Below, one piece after another: positions 1-6,502 of a stretch of 7,928 nucleotides of DNA. Numbering within the stretch: the stretch's first letter is position 1; every line of letters begins with the position of its first letter. The notes under the pieces are model-generated. The model saw only the letters and a program-made list of their open reading frames with translations. It ran no database searches and was not told where the DNA came from. The stretch lies in the NCBI GenBank assembly GCA_903888655.1, contig CAISUR010000491.1, positions 1 through 7,928 of the forward strand, read 5' to 3'. The translations under genes and the position numbers were made by a program. The stretch is from an uncultured Bacteroidota bacterium (lineage in GTDB: Bacteria > Bacteroidota > Bacteroidia > Flavobacteriales > Flavobacteriaceae).

Positions 1-1
1 G

Positions 2-493
2 GCAATCGAAATCGAATTGGTTGACAAAGAGAATCGAGAGTATATGCTAAAACAAGCATTAGAAAAAATAAAAGAAAGTTACGATTACATCATAATTGAT
101 TGCGCACCATCACTGGGTTTACTAACGTTAAATGCTTTGACGGCTGCCGATTCGGTTATTATTCCAATTCAATGTGAATATTTTGCTTTAGAAGGTTTAG
201 GAAAATTATTAAACACCATAAAAAGTGTTCAAAAAATACACAATCCAGAATTGGACATCGAAGGCTTGCTTTTAACGATGTATGATTCTCGTTTGCGACT
301 TTCAAATCAGGTTGTCGAAGAAGTTCAAAAACATTTTAATGATATGGTTTTCAAAACTATAATCCAACGAAATGTGAAATTGAGTGAAGCGCCAAGTTTT
401 GGGGAAAGTATCATTGCTTTTGATGCTACAAGTAAAGGAGCTACCAATTACTTGAGTTTGGCAGAAGAGGTTATTCAAAAAAACAGTAATTAA
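2..493 (+). CDS. parA: Chromosome-partitioning ATPase ParA/Soj, 5' end outside the window
   Basis: This is the C-terminal 163 codons of a ParA/Soj-family ATPase, which works with ParB and parS sites to segregate chromosome origins. The frame is already open at base 2, so the TTG at 17 is an internal leucine codon and not a start. Visible hallmarks are the Walker B stretch YIIIDCAPSLG at fragment residues 29-39, the following LTLNAL...D.VIIPIQCEYFALEGL helix-strand region, and the late LSEAPSFGESI segment typical of Soj proteins. Complete family members have about 255 residues, so roughly 90 residues with the deviant Walker A (KGGxGKT) must lie upstream of the window. The stop is three bases before the parB ATG, so the two are almost certainly co-transcribed. 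The family call is firm; the missing N-terminus cannot be judged. Confidence 0.95.
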   Translation, partial: AIEIELVDKENREYMLKQALEKIKESYDYIIIDCAPSLGLLTLNALTAADSVIIPIQCEYFALEGLGKLLNTIKSVQKIHNPELDIEGLLLTMYDSRLRLSNQVVEEVQKHFNDMVFKTIIQRNVKLSEAPSFGESIIAFDATSKGATNYLSLAEEVIQKNSN

Positions 494-496
494 TTT

Positions 497-1396
497 ATGA
501 CAAAAGCAGTAAAAAAACAGGCTTTAGGACGCGGTTTATCAGCACTTTTAAAAGATCCAGAAAATGATATTAAATCGGTAGAAGATAAAAATGCCGATAA
601 AGTTGTCGGTAATATATTAGAAGTTGATATTGATGCAATTGAAATCAATCCGTTTCAACCGAGAACCAATTTTAATGAAGAAGCACTTCAAGAATTAGCA
701 TCTTCTATCAAAGAACTTGGCGTAATCCAACCGATTACTGTTAGAAAATTAGACTTCAATAAATACCAGTTAATCTCTGGAGAACGCCGTTTGCGTGCTT
801 CCAAATTAGTGGGTATGACAACGATACCAGCTTACATTCGTATTGCAAATGACAATGAATCGTTGGTCATGGCTTTGGTGGAAAATATTCAACGTCATGA
901 TTTAGATCCTATAGAAATTGCATTATCTTACCAACGTTTGATCGAAGAAATTCAATTGACTCAAGAACAAATGAGCGAACGGGTGGGTAAAAAACGTTCG
1001 ACCATAACAAACTACTTACGACTTTTAAAGTTAGACCCAATTATTCAAACTGGTATTCGCGATGGATTTATCAGTATGGGACATGGTCGTGCCATGATTA
1101 ATATTGAAGATCAAGAGGTTCAAACCGATATTTATCAAAAAATTGTAAGTCAGAATCTATCGGTTCGTGATACGGAAGCGTTAGTTAAAAAGTATCAAGA
1201 TGGATTGAAACCAGCTACAGCAAAATCTAAAAAAACAGGTGCTTTCTCAATTGCAGATGACCAAAAGAAAGCCTTCACAAATTTCTTCGGAGCTAAAGTA
1301 GATGTGAGCATTGCGAGTAACGGAAAGGGCAAAATTGCTATTCCATTTCATTCGGAAGAAGATTTTAACCGCATCGTTAAATTAATAAACGGTTAG
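497..1396 (+). CDS. parB: Chromosome-partitioning protein ParB/Spo0J
   Basis: A 299-residue ParB family protein, normal length for chromosomal ParB. It binds parS sites, loads onto DNA as a CTP-dependent clamp and stimulates the ParA ATPase. Residues 10-18 (LGRGLSALL) form the usual N-terminal ParA-contact motif. Residues 43-135 are the ParB/sulfiredoxin-like nuclease-fold domain, with NPFQPR (51-56), the CTP-binding GERR box (95-98) and ENIQR (129-133). Residues ~153-178 (starting LTQEQMSERVGKKRSTI) form the DNA-binding helix-turn-helix, followed by GHGRAM (195-200). A charged linker (~232-250) leads to a C-terminal dimerisation segment. The ATG lies three bases after the parA stop, and the TAG stop shares its last base with the next gene's GTG. 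No parS-like palindrome (TGTTTCACGTGAAACA type) was seen in the window. Confidence 0.97.
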   Translation: MTKAVKKQALGRGLSALLKDPENDIKSVEDKNADKVVGNILEVDIDAIEINPFQPRTNFNEEALQELASSIKELGVIQPITVRKLDFNKYQLISGERRLRASKLVGMTTIPAYIRIANDNESLVMALVENIQRHDLDPIEIALSYQRLIEEIQLTQEQMSERVGKKRSTITNYLRLLKLDPIIQTGIRDGFISMGHGRAMINIEDQEVQTDIYQKIVSQNLSVRDTEALVKKYQDGLKPATAKSKKTGAFSIADDQKKAFTNFFGAKVDVSIASNGKGKIAIPFHSEEDFNRIVKLING

Positions 1397-1959
1397 TGAT
1401 TCGTTTTTTTCATATCACAATATTAATATTCCTGCTTGGGAATTTTTCATCGTTTGCACAAACTGAACTAGGCGAAGGATTAAGAACTAAAGATACTATT
1501 AAAAAATCTTCAGAAATTAATGTTCTAGCACCAGCTAAAGCGGCTTTTTACTCGGCAGTTTTCCCCGGAATGGGGCAAATTTACAATAAAAAATATTGGA
1601 AAGTACCTTTAGTGTATGGTGCCTTAGGAACGACCATTTATTTTTATATCAACAACAATAAAAAATATCATTTATTTCGTGATGCCTACAAACGTAGGTT
1701 AGAGGGATTTAATGATGATAATTATGCTTATCTTGACAATTCTCGTTTGATTGCCGCTCAAAAATTCTATCAAAACAATAGAGATTTATCGGCATTGCTA
1801 ACCGGGCTTTTTTACATCTTGAATATTCTTGATGCTAATGTTGATGCGCACTTGATGCAGTTTAATGTCAATGATAAATTAACGGTTAAACCCGATTTGT
1901 TTCGGGATCAGTTTACAGCAAAAGAAAATTTAGGCATTTGTTTAACCTTAAAATTGTAA
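1396..1959 (+). CDS. DUF5683 domain protein, predicted envelope protein
   Basis: A 187-residue protein of the Bacteroidota DUF5683 family; its molecular function is unknown. The start is GTG overlapping the last base of the parB TAG. It is chosen because a signal peptide follows at once: basic/aromatic MIRFFH, a hydrophobic run to ~residue 19, and SSFAQ with likely cleavage after Ala21. The family signature FPGMGQIYNKKYWK occurs at ~56-69, followed by a hydrophobic segment (~70-86), a charged middle (88-128) and a second hydrophobic segment (~130-146) ending in DANVDAHL. The C-terminus (DNLG-like KENLGICLTLKL) resembles an amphipathic last strand, but this is only an impression. Translational coupling to parB and position before dapB match the order I recall from other flavobacteria, so a role in envelope upkeep is inference. 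Confidence 0.85.
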   Translation: MIRFFHITILIFLLGNFSSFAQTELGEGLRTKDTIKKSSEINVLAPAKAAFYSAVFPGMGQIYNKKYWKVPLVYGALGTTIYFYINNNKKYHLFRDAYKRRLEGFNDDNYAYLDNSRLIAAQKFYQNNRDLSALLTGLFYILNILDANVDAHLMQFNVNDKLTVKPDLFRDQFTAKENLGICLTLKL

Positions 1960-1978
1960 AGTTTTCTTAAAATTGTAA
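1947..1978 (+). repeat. 13-bp direct repeat across the DUF5683 stop codon
   Basis: CTTAAAATTGTAA occurs at 1947-1959 and again, identical, at 1966-1978 (period 19). The first copy encodes the last residues and stop of the DUF5683 gene; the second lies in the spacer before dapB. It may be a local duplication, or a doubled TGTAA element belonging to the possible promoter listed next. Confidence 0.6.
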
Positions 1979-2000
1979 CAAACTAAGCAACCTACGAACT
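1973..2000 (+). promoter_or_regulatory. Possible promoter before dapB
   Basis: The 49-base spacer before dapB contains TTGTAACA (1973-1980) followed 14 bases later by CGAACT (1995-2000, within CCTACGAACTAATCC). The GTAAC / CG(A/T)... spacing resembles promoters of extracytoplasmic-function sigma factors in Bacteroidota. Initiation just downstream would give a very short leader, as the dapB ATG is at 2009. No TAnnTTTG housekeeping -7 element was seen here. This is pattern resemblance only. Confidence 0.25.
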
Positions 2001-2008
2001 AATCCATT

Positions 2009-2713
2009 ATGAAAATAGCACTTTTAGGATACGGAAAAATGGGAAAAGTAATTGAAAGAATTGCTTTGGAACGTGGTCATGAAATTGTGTTGCGCAAATC
2101 AAGCAGTAATACGTATGATGGATTAAGAAATGCCGATGTAGCGATTGATTTTAGTATTCCCAATGCTGCCGTCAATAATATTTCACAATGTTTAAATGAT
2201 AATGTTCCAATAGTTTCGGGTACCACAGGATGGTTAGTCGATTATCCAAAAATGGTGGCACTTTGTGAAGAAAAAAATGGTGCTTTTATTTACGGTTCTA
2301 ATTTTAGTTTGGGCGTGAATTTGTTTTTTGAATTAAATGATTATTTGGCAAAAATGATGTCGAAGTTTAATCAGTATTCAGTAACGATGGAGGAAATTCA
2401 TCATACTCAAAAATTGGATGCTCCAAGTGGGACCGCCATTTCTTTAGCTAACGGAATAATTGAAAATTCGAACTATTCCGATTGGAGTTTGGATGAAAAT
2501 TCAAAAGCGAATAGCATTTATATTGATGCACAAAGAATAGAAAATGTGTCAGGAACACACAGCGTTTTTTATTCTTCAACAGTAGATACAATAGAAATAA
2601 AACACACCGCACATAGTAGAGATGGTTTTGCCTTTGGATCCATAATAGCTGCCGAATGGCTGGTTGGGAGAAGAGGTGTCTTTACGATGCGAGATGTTTT
2701 GGAATTCAAATAA
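2009..2713 (+). CDS. dapB: 4-hydroxy-tetrahydrodipicolinate reductase DapB
   Basis: A 234-residue DapB, which reduces 4-hydroxy-tetrahydrodipicolinate with NAD(P)H in the lysine/meso-diaminopimelate pathway, in the cytoplasm. The nucleotide-binding loop GYGKMG is at residues 7-12, close to the N-terminus as expected, which supports the ATG chosen. IDFSIP (46-51) and VSGTTGW (69-75) are family boxes. The substrate site EEIHHTQKLDAPSGTA (128-143) holds the catalytic His131-His132 pair and Lys135. HTAHSRDGFAFGSI (199-212) closes the C-terminal domain. It is shorter than the ~270-residue E. coli enzyme, which agrees with the compact form I know from Bacteroidota; no key motif is missing. It lies 49 bases after the DUF5683 gene and 54 before lepB, probably within one transcription unit, with a possible internal promoter. 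Confidence 0.97.
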   Translation: MKIALLGYGKMGKVIERIALERGHEIVLRKSSSNTYDGLRNADVAIDFSIPNAAVNNISQCLNDNVPIVSGTTGWLVDYPKMVALCEEKNGAFIYGSNFSLGVNLFFELNDYLAKMMSKFNQYSVTMEEIHHTQKLDAPSGTAISLANGIIENSNYSDWSLDENSKANSIYIDAQRIENVSGTHSVFYSSTVDTIEIKHTAHSRDGFAFGSIIAAEWLVGRRGVFTMRDVLEFK

Positions 2714-2767
2714 AAGTAATATAATCCGGTTTAAGTTAAAAACTTTAAACTTTAAACAAATAAAATT

Positions 2768-4324
2768 ATGAACATAAATCAATGGTTTATCTTTTTTCTA
2801 GGAGTTCAAGTAATTCATTTTTTAGGAACTTGGAAATTATATCAAAAAGCTGGTAGAAAATCTTGGGAAGCTGCCATTCCAGTATATAATTCAATTGTTT
2901 TAATGAAAATCATCAATCGACCAACATGGTGGACGATATTATTGTTTATACCTGTAATCAACTTGATTATGTTTCCTGTGATTTGGGTAGAAACATTGCG
3001 AAGTTTTGGTAAAAAATCTTCTAATGATACCTTGCTGGGGATAGTAACGTTTGGCTTGTACATTTATTATGTAAATTACACACAAGAGGCGGTCTATCAT
3101 GCCGACAGAAGTACTACCGCAACTACTAAGGTAGGCGATACGGTAAGTTCGTTATTGTTTGCTGTTATTGTAGCAACATTTGTTCATACCTATTTTATTC
3201 AACCTTTTACGATTCCCACTTCTTCGTTAGAAAAATCATTGTTAATTGGTGATTTCTTATTTGTTAGCAAGATGAATTATGGTGCTCGTGTGCCAATGAC
3301 CACGGTTGCAGCTCCTATGGTTCATGATACGTTGCCATTGATTCACACCAAATCCTATCTTAAGGTACCGCAATTACCTTATTTTAGATTTCCAGGATTT
3401 GAGAAAATTAAAAATAATGATATTGTAGTGTTCAACTGGCCAGGTGATACCGTGGTAAAATTCTTTGATAAAACAGGACCTCGAGTTGATAAACCTATCG
3501 ATAAAAAATCAAATTATGTAAAGCGTTGCCTCGGAATTCCTGGTGATTCTTTAAAAATTGTTGATGGCGATGTATTTGTCAACGGCAAAAAAATAATCTT
3601 GCCCGAAAGAGCCAAACCCCAATTTTCTTATGTTGTTGTTTATGACAAGAAAACGCCAATCGATATTGAAGGATTGTTGCATGATTTGAATATAAATGTA
3701 GCCGATGCTCCGGGAGCAATGAACCGAAATAATGATTCTTTATACTTTCCGGCGGTAACGGCTGAAAATGCCGAAAAATTGAAACATATTTCAGGTTTTA
3801 CATCGGTTACACGATTTGTAAATAAAAAACCTGACTTAAGTGTTTTTCCTCATAGTAAACCATGGAATATTGATAACTATGGCCCAATTTATATTCCGCA
3901 ACAAGGTAAAACAGTCCCTTTGGATTTGATTTCACTTCCATTATACAAAAGAATTATTACCGAATATGAAGGGAATACATTGAAGTTAAAAGGGAATGAT
4001 ATTTATATCAATGATAAAAAAGCAACTTCGTACACCTTTAAACAAAACTATTATTGGATGATGGGAGATAACCGTCATCGTTCAGAAGATAGTCGTTATT
4101 GGGGCTATGTTCCAGAAAACCATATTGTAGGTAAACCCATTTTTATCTGGATGAGTTGGAATAGTGAAGGAAAAGGAATTCTAAATAAAATTCGTTGGGA
4201 ACGTCTTTTTACAACTGTTAGTGGTGAAGGACAACCACAATCCTATTTTAAAGTTTTCTTGATACTATTAGCAGCTTATTTTGTGGGAGATTACTTTTGG
4301 AAGAAACGAAAAAACAATCAGTAA
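2768..4324 (+). CDS. lepB: Signal peptidase I with N-terminal DUF5684-like membrane domain
   Basis: A 518-residue type I signal peptidase (family S26), which removes signal peptides of exported proteins at the outer face of the inner membrane. Residues ~1-108 form an extra DUF5684-like domain with three hydrophobic segments (~5-22, 54-76, 88-104) and the AGRKSWEAAIPVYN motif (28-41). A further membrane segment (~127-144) precedes the catalytic domain. The nucleophile is Ser153 in IPTSSLEKSLLIGDFLFVSK; the residue after it is Leu where Met is more usual. The general-base lysine is Lys252 in YVKRCLGIPGD (250-260). The last conserved box GDNRHRSEDSRYWGYVP spans 433-449. About 170 residues between the Lys box and the final box form the enlarged insertion typical of Bacteroidota enzymes. 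A C-terminal hydrophobic helix (~493-510) ends in basic residues. The fusion is, to my knowledge, ordinary in flavobacteria. Confidence 0.95.
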   Translation: MNINQWFIFFLGVQVIHFLGTWKLYQKAGRKSWEAAIPVYNSIVLMKIINRPTWWTILLFIPVINLIMFPVIWVETLRSFGKKSSNDTLLGIVTFGLYIYYVNYTQEAVYHADRSTTATTKVGDTVSSLLFAVIVATFVHTYFIQPFTIPTSSLEKSLLIGDFLFVSKMNYGARVPMTTVAAPMVHDTLPLIHTKSYLKVPQLPYFRFPGFEKIKNNDIVVFNWPGDTVVKFFDKTGPRVDKPIDKKSNYVKRCLGIPGDSLKIVDGDVFVNGKKIILPERAKPQFSYVVVYDKKTPIDIEGLLHDLNINVADAPGAMNRNNDSLYFPAVTAENAEKLKHISGFTSVTRFVNKKPDLSVFPHSKPWNIDNYGPIYIPQQGKTVPLDLISLPLYKRIITEYEGNTLKLKGNDIYINDKKATSYTFKQNYYWMMGDNRHRSEDSRYWGYVPENHIVGKPIFIWMSWNSEGKGILNKIRWERLFTTVSGEGQPQSYFKVFLILLAAYFVGDYFWKKRKNNQ

Positions 4325-4365
4325 ATTAAATAATGTTATCATTCGATAATGGACTAAAAGTGATA

Positions 4366-4402
4366 AAAAGTCATAGAGTTTGTAACGGACTGTATGACTT
4401 TT
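4366..4402 (+). terminator. Strong stem-loop after lepB, likely terminator
   Basis: AAAAGTCATA (4366-4375) pairs perfectly with TATGACTTTT (4393-4402). After one G-G mismatch the stem continues for six more pairs, AGTTTG (4377-4382) with CGGACT (4386-4391) using two G-U pairs, around a TAA loop. The 3' arm ends in TTTT and is followed by AT-rich DNA. Because the left arm begins AAAA, it could terminate in both directions. It lies 41 bases after the lepB stop and 23 bases before the WbqC-family ATG, suggesting that gene has its own promoter or relies on read-through. Confidence 0.65.
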
Positions 4403-4425
4403 AACTTTAAAATTTTTGACTAAAA

Positions 4426-5058
4426 ATGAATACTATTTTAATTCATCCAGGTTATTTTCCATCGATAAGTCAATTTGTGGCAGTTTCAAAAGCCGAGGAA
4501 GTGGTATTGGAAATGGAGGATAATTTTCAGAAGCAAACCAATAGAAATAGGATGTATGTCTATAGTCCGAATGGGATTCAATTATTGAATGTTCCTATTA
4601 AACACTCCAAAGAAGCGCATCAAAGAATCAAGGATATCAGACTCGAAACGGCTTTTGATTGGCAAAAACAACATTTTAAATCGTTGGAAGCTGCCTATAG
4701 AACGTCACCCTATTTTGAATATTTTGAGGATGATTTGATGCCAATTTTTACCAAAAAGCACACCTTTTTGATGGATTTGAATTTGCAAACCATGGAATTG
4801 GTTTCTAAATGTTTAGGTTTGCCTTTTAGATATCAAGAAACCCAAGAGTATTTTCATAAAGTTATGGATATGACAGATTATCGCTACCTAATTAATGGTA
4901 AAAAAGATACCACCGTTATCGAGTCTTACACACAAGTTTTTGACGATAAACATGGGTTTATAAACAATTTGAGTATTTTAGATTTGTTGTTCAATGAAGG
5001 ACGTCATGCGCTATCCTACTTGAAACGACAAACGGTTGCTGCTAAAGCAACTATATAA
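4426..5058 (+). CDS. WbqC-family protein
   Basis: A 210-residue member of the WbqC-like family, first noted in O-antigen clusters; its biochemical role is not established, though glycan or amino-sugar modification is often suggested. The family pattern is clear: an N-terminal HPGYFPSISQFVAVSKAEEV (7-26), then the polar ENxQKQTxRNR-type motif seen here as EDNFQKQTNRNRMYV (31-45), then NVPIKH (55-60) and the DWQKQHFKSLEAAYRTSPYF stretch (78-97), followed by acidic EYFEDDL. No signal peptide or membrane segment is visible, so it is probably cytoplasmic. It starts 101 bases after lepB beyond a terminator-like hairpin. Its conserved place behind lepB, as I recall it for flavobacteria, argues for a housekeeping rather than an O-antigen cassette role; this is inference. 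Confidence 0.88.
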   Translation: MNTILIHPGYFPSISQFVAVSKAEEVVLEMEDNFQKQTNRNRMYVYSPNGIQLLNVPIKHSKEAHQRIKDIRLETAFDWQKQHFKSLEAAYRTSPYFEYFEDDLMPIFTKKHTFLMDLNLQTMELVSKCLGLPFRYQETQEYFHKVMDMTDYRYLINGKKDTTVIESYTQVFDDKHGFINNLSILDLLFNEGRHALSYLKRQTVAAKATI

Positions 5059-5218
5059 TGTGTTTTAACAAAATTCATTTTTTTATTGAAACTTTTTTAA
5101 GTTATTTAGGTAATTTATAGATGTGAGATTGGAATGTAATTAAAAGTATGTCAAAAATACACAAGTGTTATTGAAGTTAAACAACTAAAGCGTTTGTATA
5201 CAAGAAATGTTTCAGTTC
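5059..5218. other. AT-rich spacer after the WbqC-family gene
   Basis: 160 bases with several T runs and no supported ORF, RNA gene or TAnnTTTG promoter element. The last bases (TTTCAGTTCAGAAA, 5211-5223) already show the TTTC/AGAAA half-palindrome that recurs at each junction of the following 41-bp array. Confidence 0.6.
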
Positions 5219-5417
5219 AGAAATTCAGTATCCAACCCCAAAAGAGTCCTTTTCTATTCAGAAACTCCGTATCCAGTCCCAAAAGAGTGCTTTTCTGTCT
5301 AGAAATTCAGTATCCAACCCCAAAAGAGTGCTTTTCTGTCTAGAAATTCAGTATCCAGTCCCAAAAGAGTCCTTTTCTGTTTAGAAACTCAGTATCCGGT
5401 CCCAAAAGAGTGCTTTT
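5219..5417 (+). repeat. 41-bp tandem repeat array, five units
   Basis: Units are at 5219-5259, 5260-5300, 5301-5341, 5342-5382 and a 35-bp partial unit at 5383-5417. The shared core runs AGAAAYTCAGTATCC, a variable triplet (AAC, AGT, AAC, AGT, GGT), CCCAAAAGAGT, then S and CTTTTCT. There are no spacers between units, so this is not a CRISPR array. The period is not a multiple of three and all frames contain stops, so it is not coding. Every unit contains the mini-palindrome AAAAG-AGTS-CTTTT, and every junction contains TTTCT-NNNN-AGAAA, both with four-base loops. The last unit merges into a terminator hairpin. Confidence 0.95.
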
Positions 5418-5439
5418 GGGGTTGGATACTGAGTTTTTT
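5385..5439 (+). terminator. Rho-independent terminator built from the last 41-bp unit
   Basis: Bases 5385-5408 (AAACTCAGTATCC...CCCAAAAG) pair with 5413-5436 (CTTTTGGGG...GGATACTGAGTTT) over 24 bp around the loop AGTG. The three central pairs and no others are G-U wobbles (5398-5400 with 5421-5423). A run of six T (5434-5439) closes it on the + strand. It would end transcription coming from the WbqC-family gene, about 330 bases downstream of its stop. The left arm is present in all five repeat units, but the right arm exists only once. Confidence 0.85.
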
Positions 5440-5508
5440 ACAATCTTTTTTTTAAAACCTAGATATTGAGTACAACTTTTTATTAATTTTATGTTTTAAT
5501 TTTAAAAC

Positions 5509-5640
5509 GTTAATCTTATCTCACTTCACAAATTAAACATTGCTAGATTAACCCATTTAGAAGCAGGTCAATTAATTAAATCATCTATTAAAGACCTTCA
5601 AACGGCGGGTATTAACACTACTACCGACACACATTATTAA
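5509..5640 (+). pseudogene. Relic of the 5' end of an unrecognised gene
   Basis: From 5509 the frame reads VNLISLHKLNIARLTHLEAG, then QLIKSSIKDLQTAGINTTTD and THY before a TAA at 5638-5640. The peptide looks like real coding sequence (amphipathic, balanced composition, LTHLEAGQLIKSSI helix) but has no in-frame ATG, GTG or TTG in a plausible context. GTTAATCTT would become GTTATGAATCTT by inserting ATG, so the start codon may have been lost in a three-base deletion. The style resembles the N-terminus of hypothetical Bacteroidota proteins of about 230 residues (possibly DUF6261-like), but I cannot confirm the family. Only ~43 codons remain and the rest of the gene is absent. It is most likely debris from a deletion that joined it to the T9SS tail relic just downstream. 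Confidence 0.45.
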
Positions 5641-5641
5641 T

Positions 5642-5701
5642 TATATGCTCAAAATTACCAATGAACACGAAACCATTATTAAAAAAATAATAAAACAATA
5701 A
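5642..5701 (+). pseudogene. Orphan T9SS C-terminal tail, last ~19 codons
   Basis: In the frame ending with TAA at 5699-5701 the sequence reads YMLKITNEHETIIKKIIKQ. This is the standard end of a type A T9SS sorting domain (pattern Y-x-L/V-K-I-x..., then KKIIKQ). Nothing upstream continues it: the previous bases belong to the other relic in a different frame. Only four bases (CGTT) separate its stop from the ATG of the LRR gene at 5706, so it is probably the stump of a T9SS cargo gene that once preceded that gene directly. The homologous orphan tail at 6787-6891 supports this reading. Confidence 0.6.
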
Positions 5702-5760
5702 CGTTATGAAATCAAAGATCTTATTTCTCTTTTTATACATAAGTCTATTTGCTAAAGCAC
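5681..5760 (+). repeat. 80-bp near-identical direct repeat, copy 1 (copy 2 at 6871-6950)
   Basis: Bases 5681-5760 and 6871-6950 match at 77 of 80 positions (differences at 5730, 5737 and 5740). Each copy spans the KKIIKQ end of an orphan T9SS tail, the CGTT spacer, and the ATG plus signal-peptide codons of an LRR gene. Weaker similarity continues to ~5790. The offset is 1190 bases, so the repeat marks the left end of a tandem duplication unit. Confidence 0.9.
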
Positions 5761-6352
5761 AAAATATTAATATACCAGATCCTAATTTTAAAAATAAGTT
5801 ATTACAAGCTGATTTAACAAACGGTATAGCTTTAGACATTAATTTTCAATCGTTAATCATAGATGGGAATGGGAATGGTAATATAGAAGTGAATGAAGTA
5901 TAAACATTGCTTATTTAAATATTTTTTCTTCATCAATATCTAATTTAACAGGAATTGAAAAATTTACAAATTTACAGCGTTTAGCAGTTAACAATAATTC
6001 CTTATTTAGCATTGATATATCAGCATTAACACAATTAAAATTATTGAGATGTGATTACAATTATTTATCAATACTTGATTTGACGGGATTATCAGCAATA
6101 GAAGGTGTGAATATTAGTTCTAATAATTTTAGTGCCTTTAACTTAAATAATTTGCCGAATTTAAAAGATTTTGAATGTGCTAATAATCAAATTTATTCAT
6201 TAGATTGTAGTAATAATGCAATGTTAACGACTTTAGTATGTAAAAACAATAATTTAAATTATTTAAACATCAAAAACGGCATTAACCAAGATTTTTCTAT
6301 TGCTGGTTTAAACGACTGCTGGAAAACAGGCAATCCCAACCTAACCACTGTG

Positions 6353-6467
6353 TGCGCAGATGCGGGTGAGGTAGCGAGTGTGCAAAGTTTTCTAGATGGT
6401 TGTGGTGATGCAGGGCAAATGGTTATGGTAACGAGTGCTTGTAGCATGGCAAATGAGGGGTTTACTA
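6353..6467 (+). repeat. 115-bp near-identical block before the sorting domain, copy 1 (copy 2 at 7814-7928)
   Basis: Bases 6353-6467 and 7814-7928 agree at 112 of 115 positions. They encode CADAGEVASVQSFLDGCGDA and the following VMVTS.CSMANEGFT. Immediately upstream, the still alignable 6314-6352 / 7775-7813 differs at 9 of 39 positions, giving a sharp identity boundary. Copy 2 is cut by the window end, so the true repeat may be longer. The block is clearly more GC-rich than the LRR-coding part. Confidence 0.9.
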
Positions 6468-6502
6468 AAGATAGTTTTACTATTTCGCCTAATCCTACCA
6501 AA

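Noticed and set aside
17..19. TTG at 17 as the parA start codon
   Set aside because: The frame is open upstream to the window edge, and a start here would lack the Walker A region essential to ParA.
2576..3063. Minus-strand open frames opposite dapB and lepB
   Set aside because: They lie entirely over strongly supported conserved genes, show no domain-like sequence and mirror the codon pattern of the + strand.
5209..5230. TGTTTCAGTTCAGAAA as a parS site for the nearby parAB
   Set aside because: It lacks the CACGTG core and symmetric GAAACA arm, and is explained better as the edge of the 41-bp array.
5219..5417. The 41-bp array as a CRISPR array
   Set aside because: The units are contiguous with no unique spacers, only about five copies exist, and there is no cas gene in the window.
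5621..5839. Minus-strand 72-residue frame over the relic region
   Set aside because: It is antisense to the orphan tail and the LRR signal peptide, and a sister frame occurs opposite the second copy only because the DNA is duplicated.
5897..5945. Programmed frameshift or phase-variable tract in the first LRR gene
   Set aside because: There is no slippery heptamer or homopolymer at the frame change. The T6 run at ~5923-5935 lies after it, inside the correct downstream frame.
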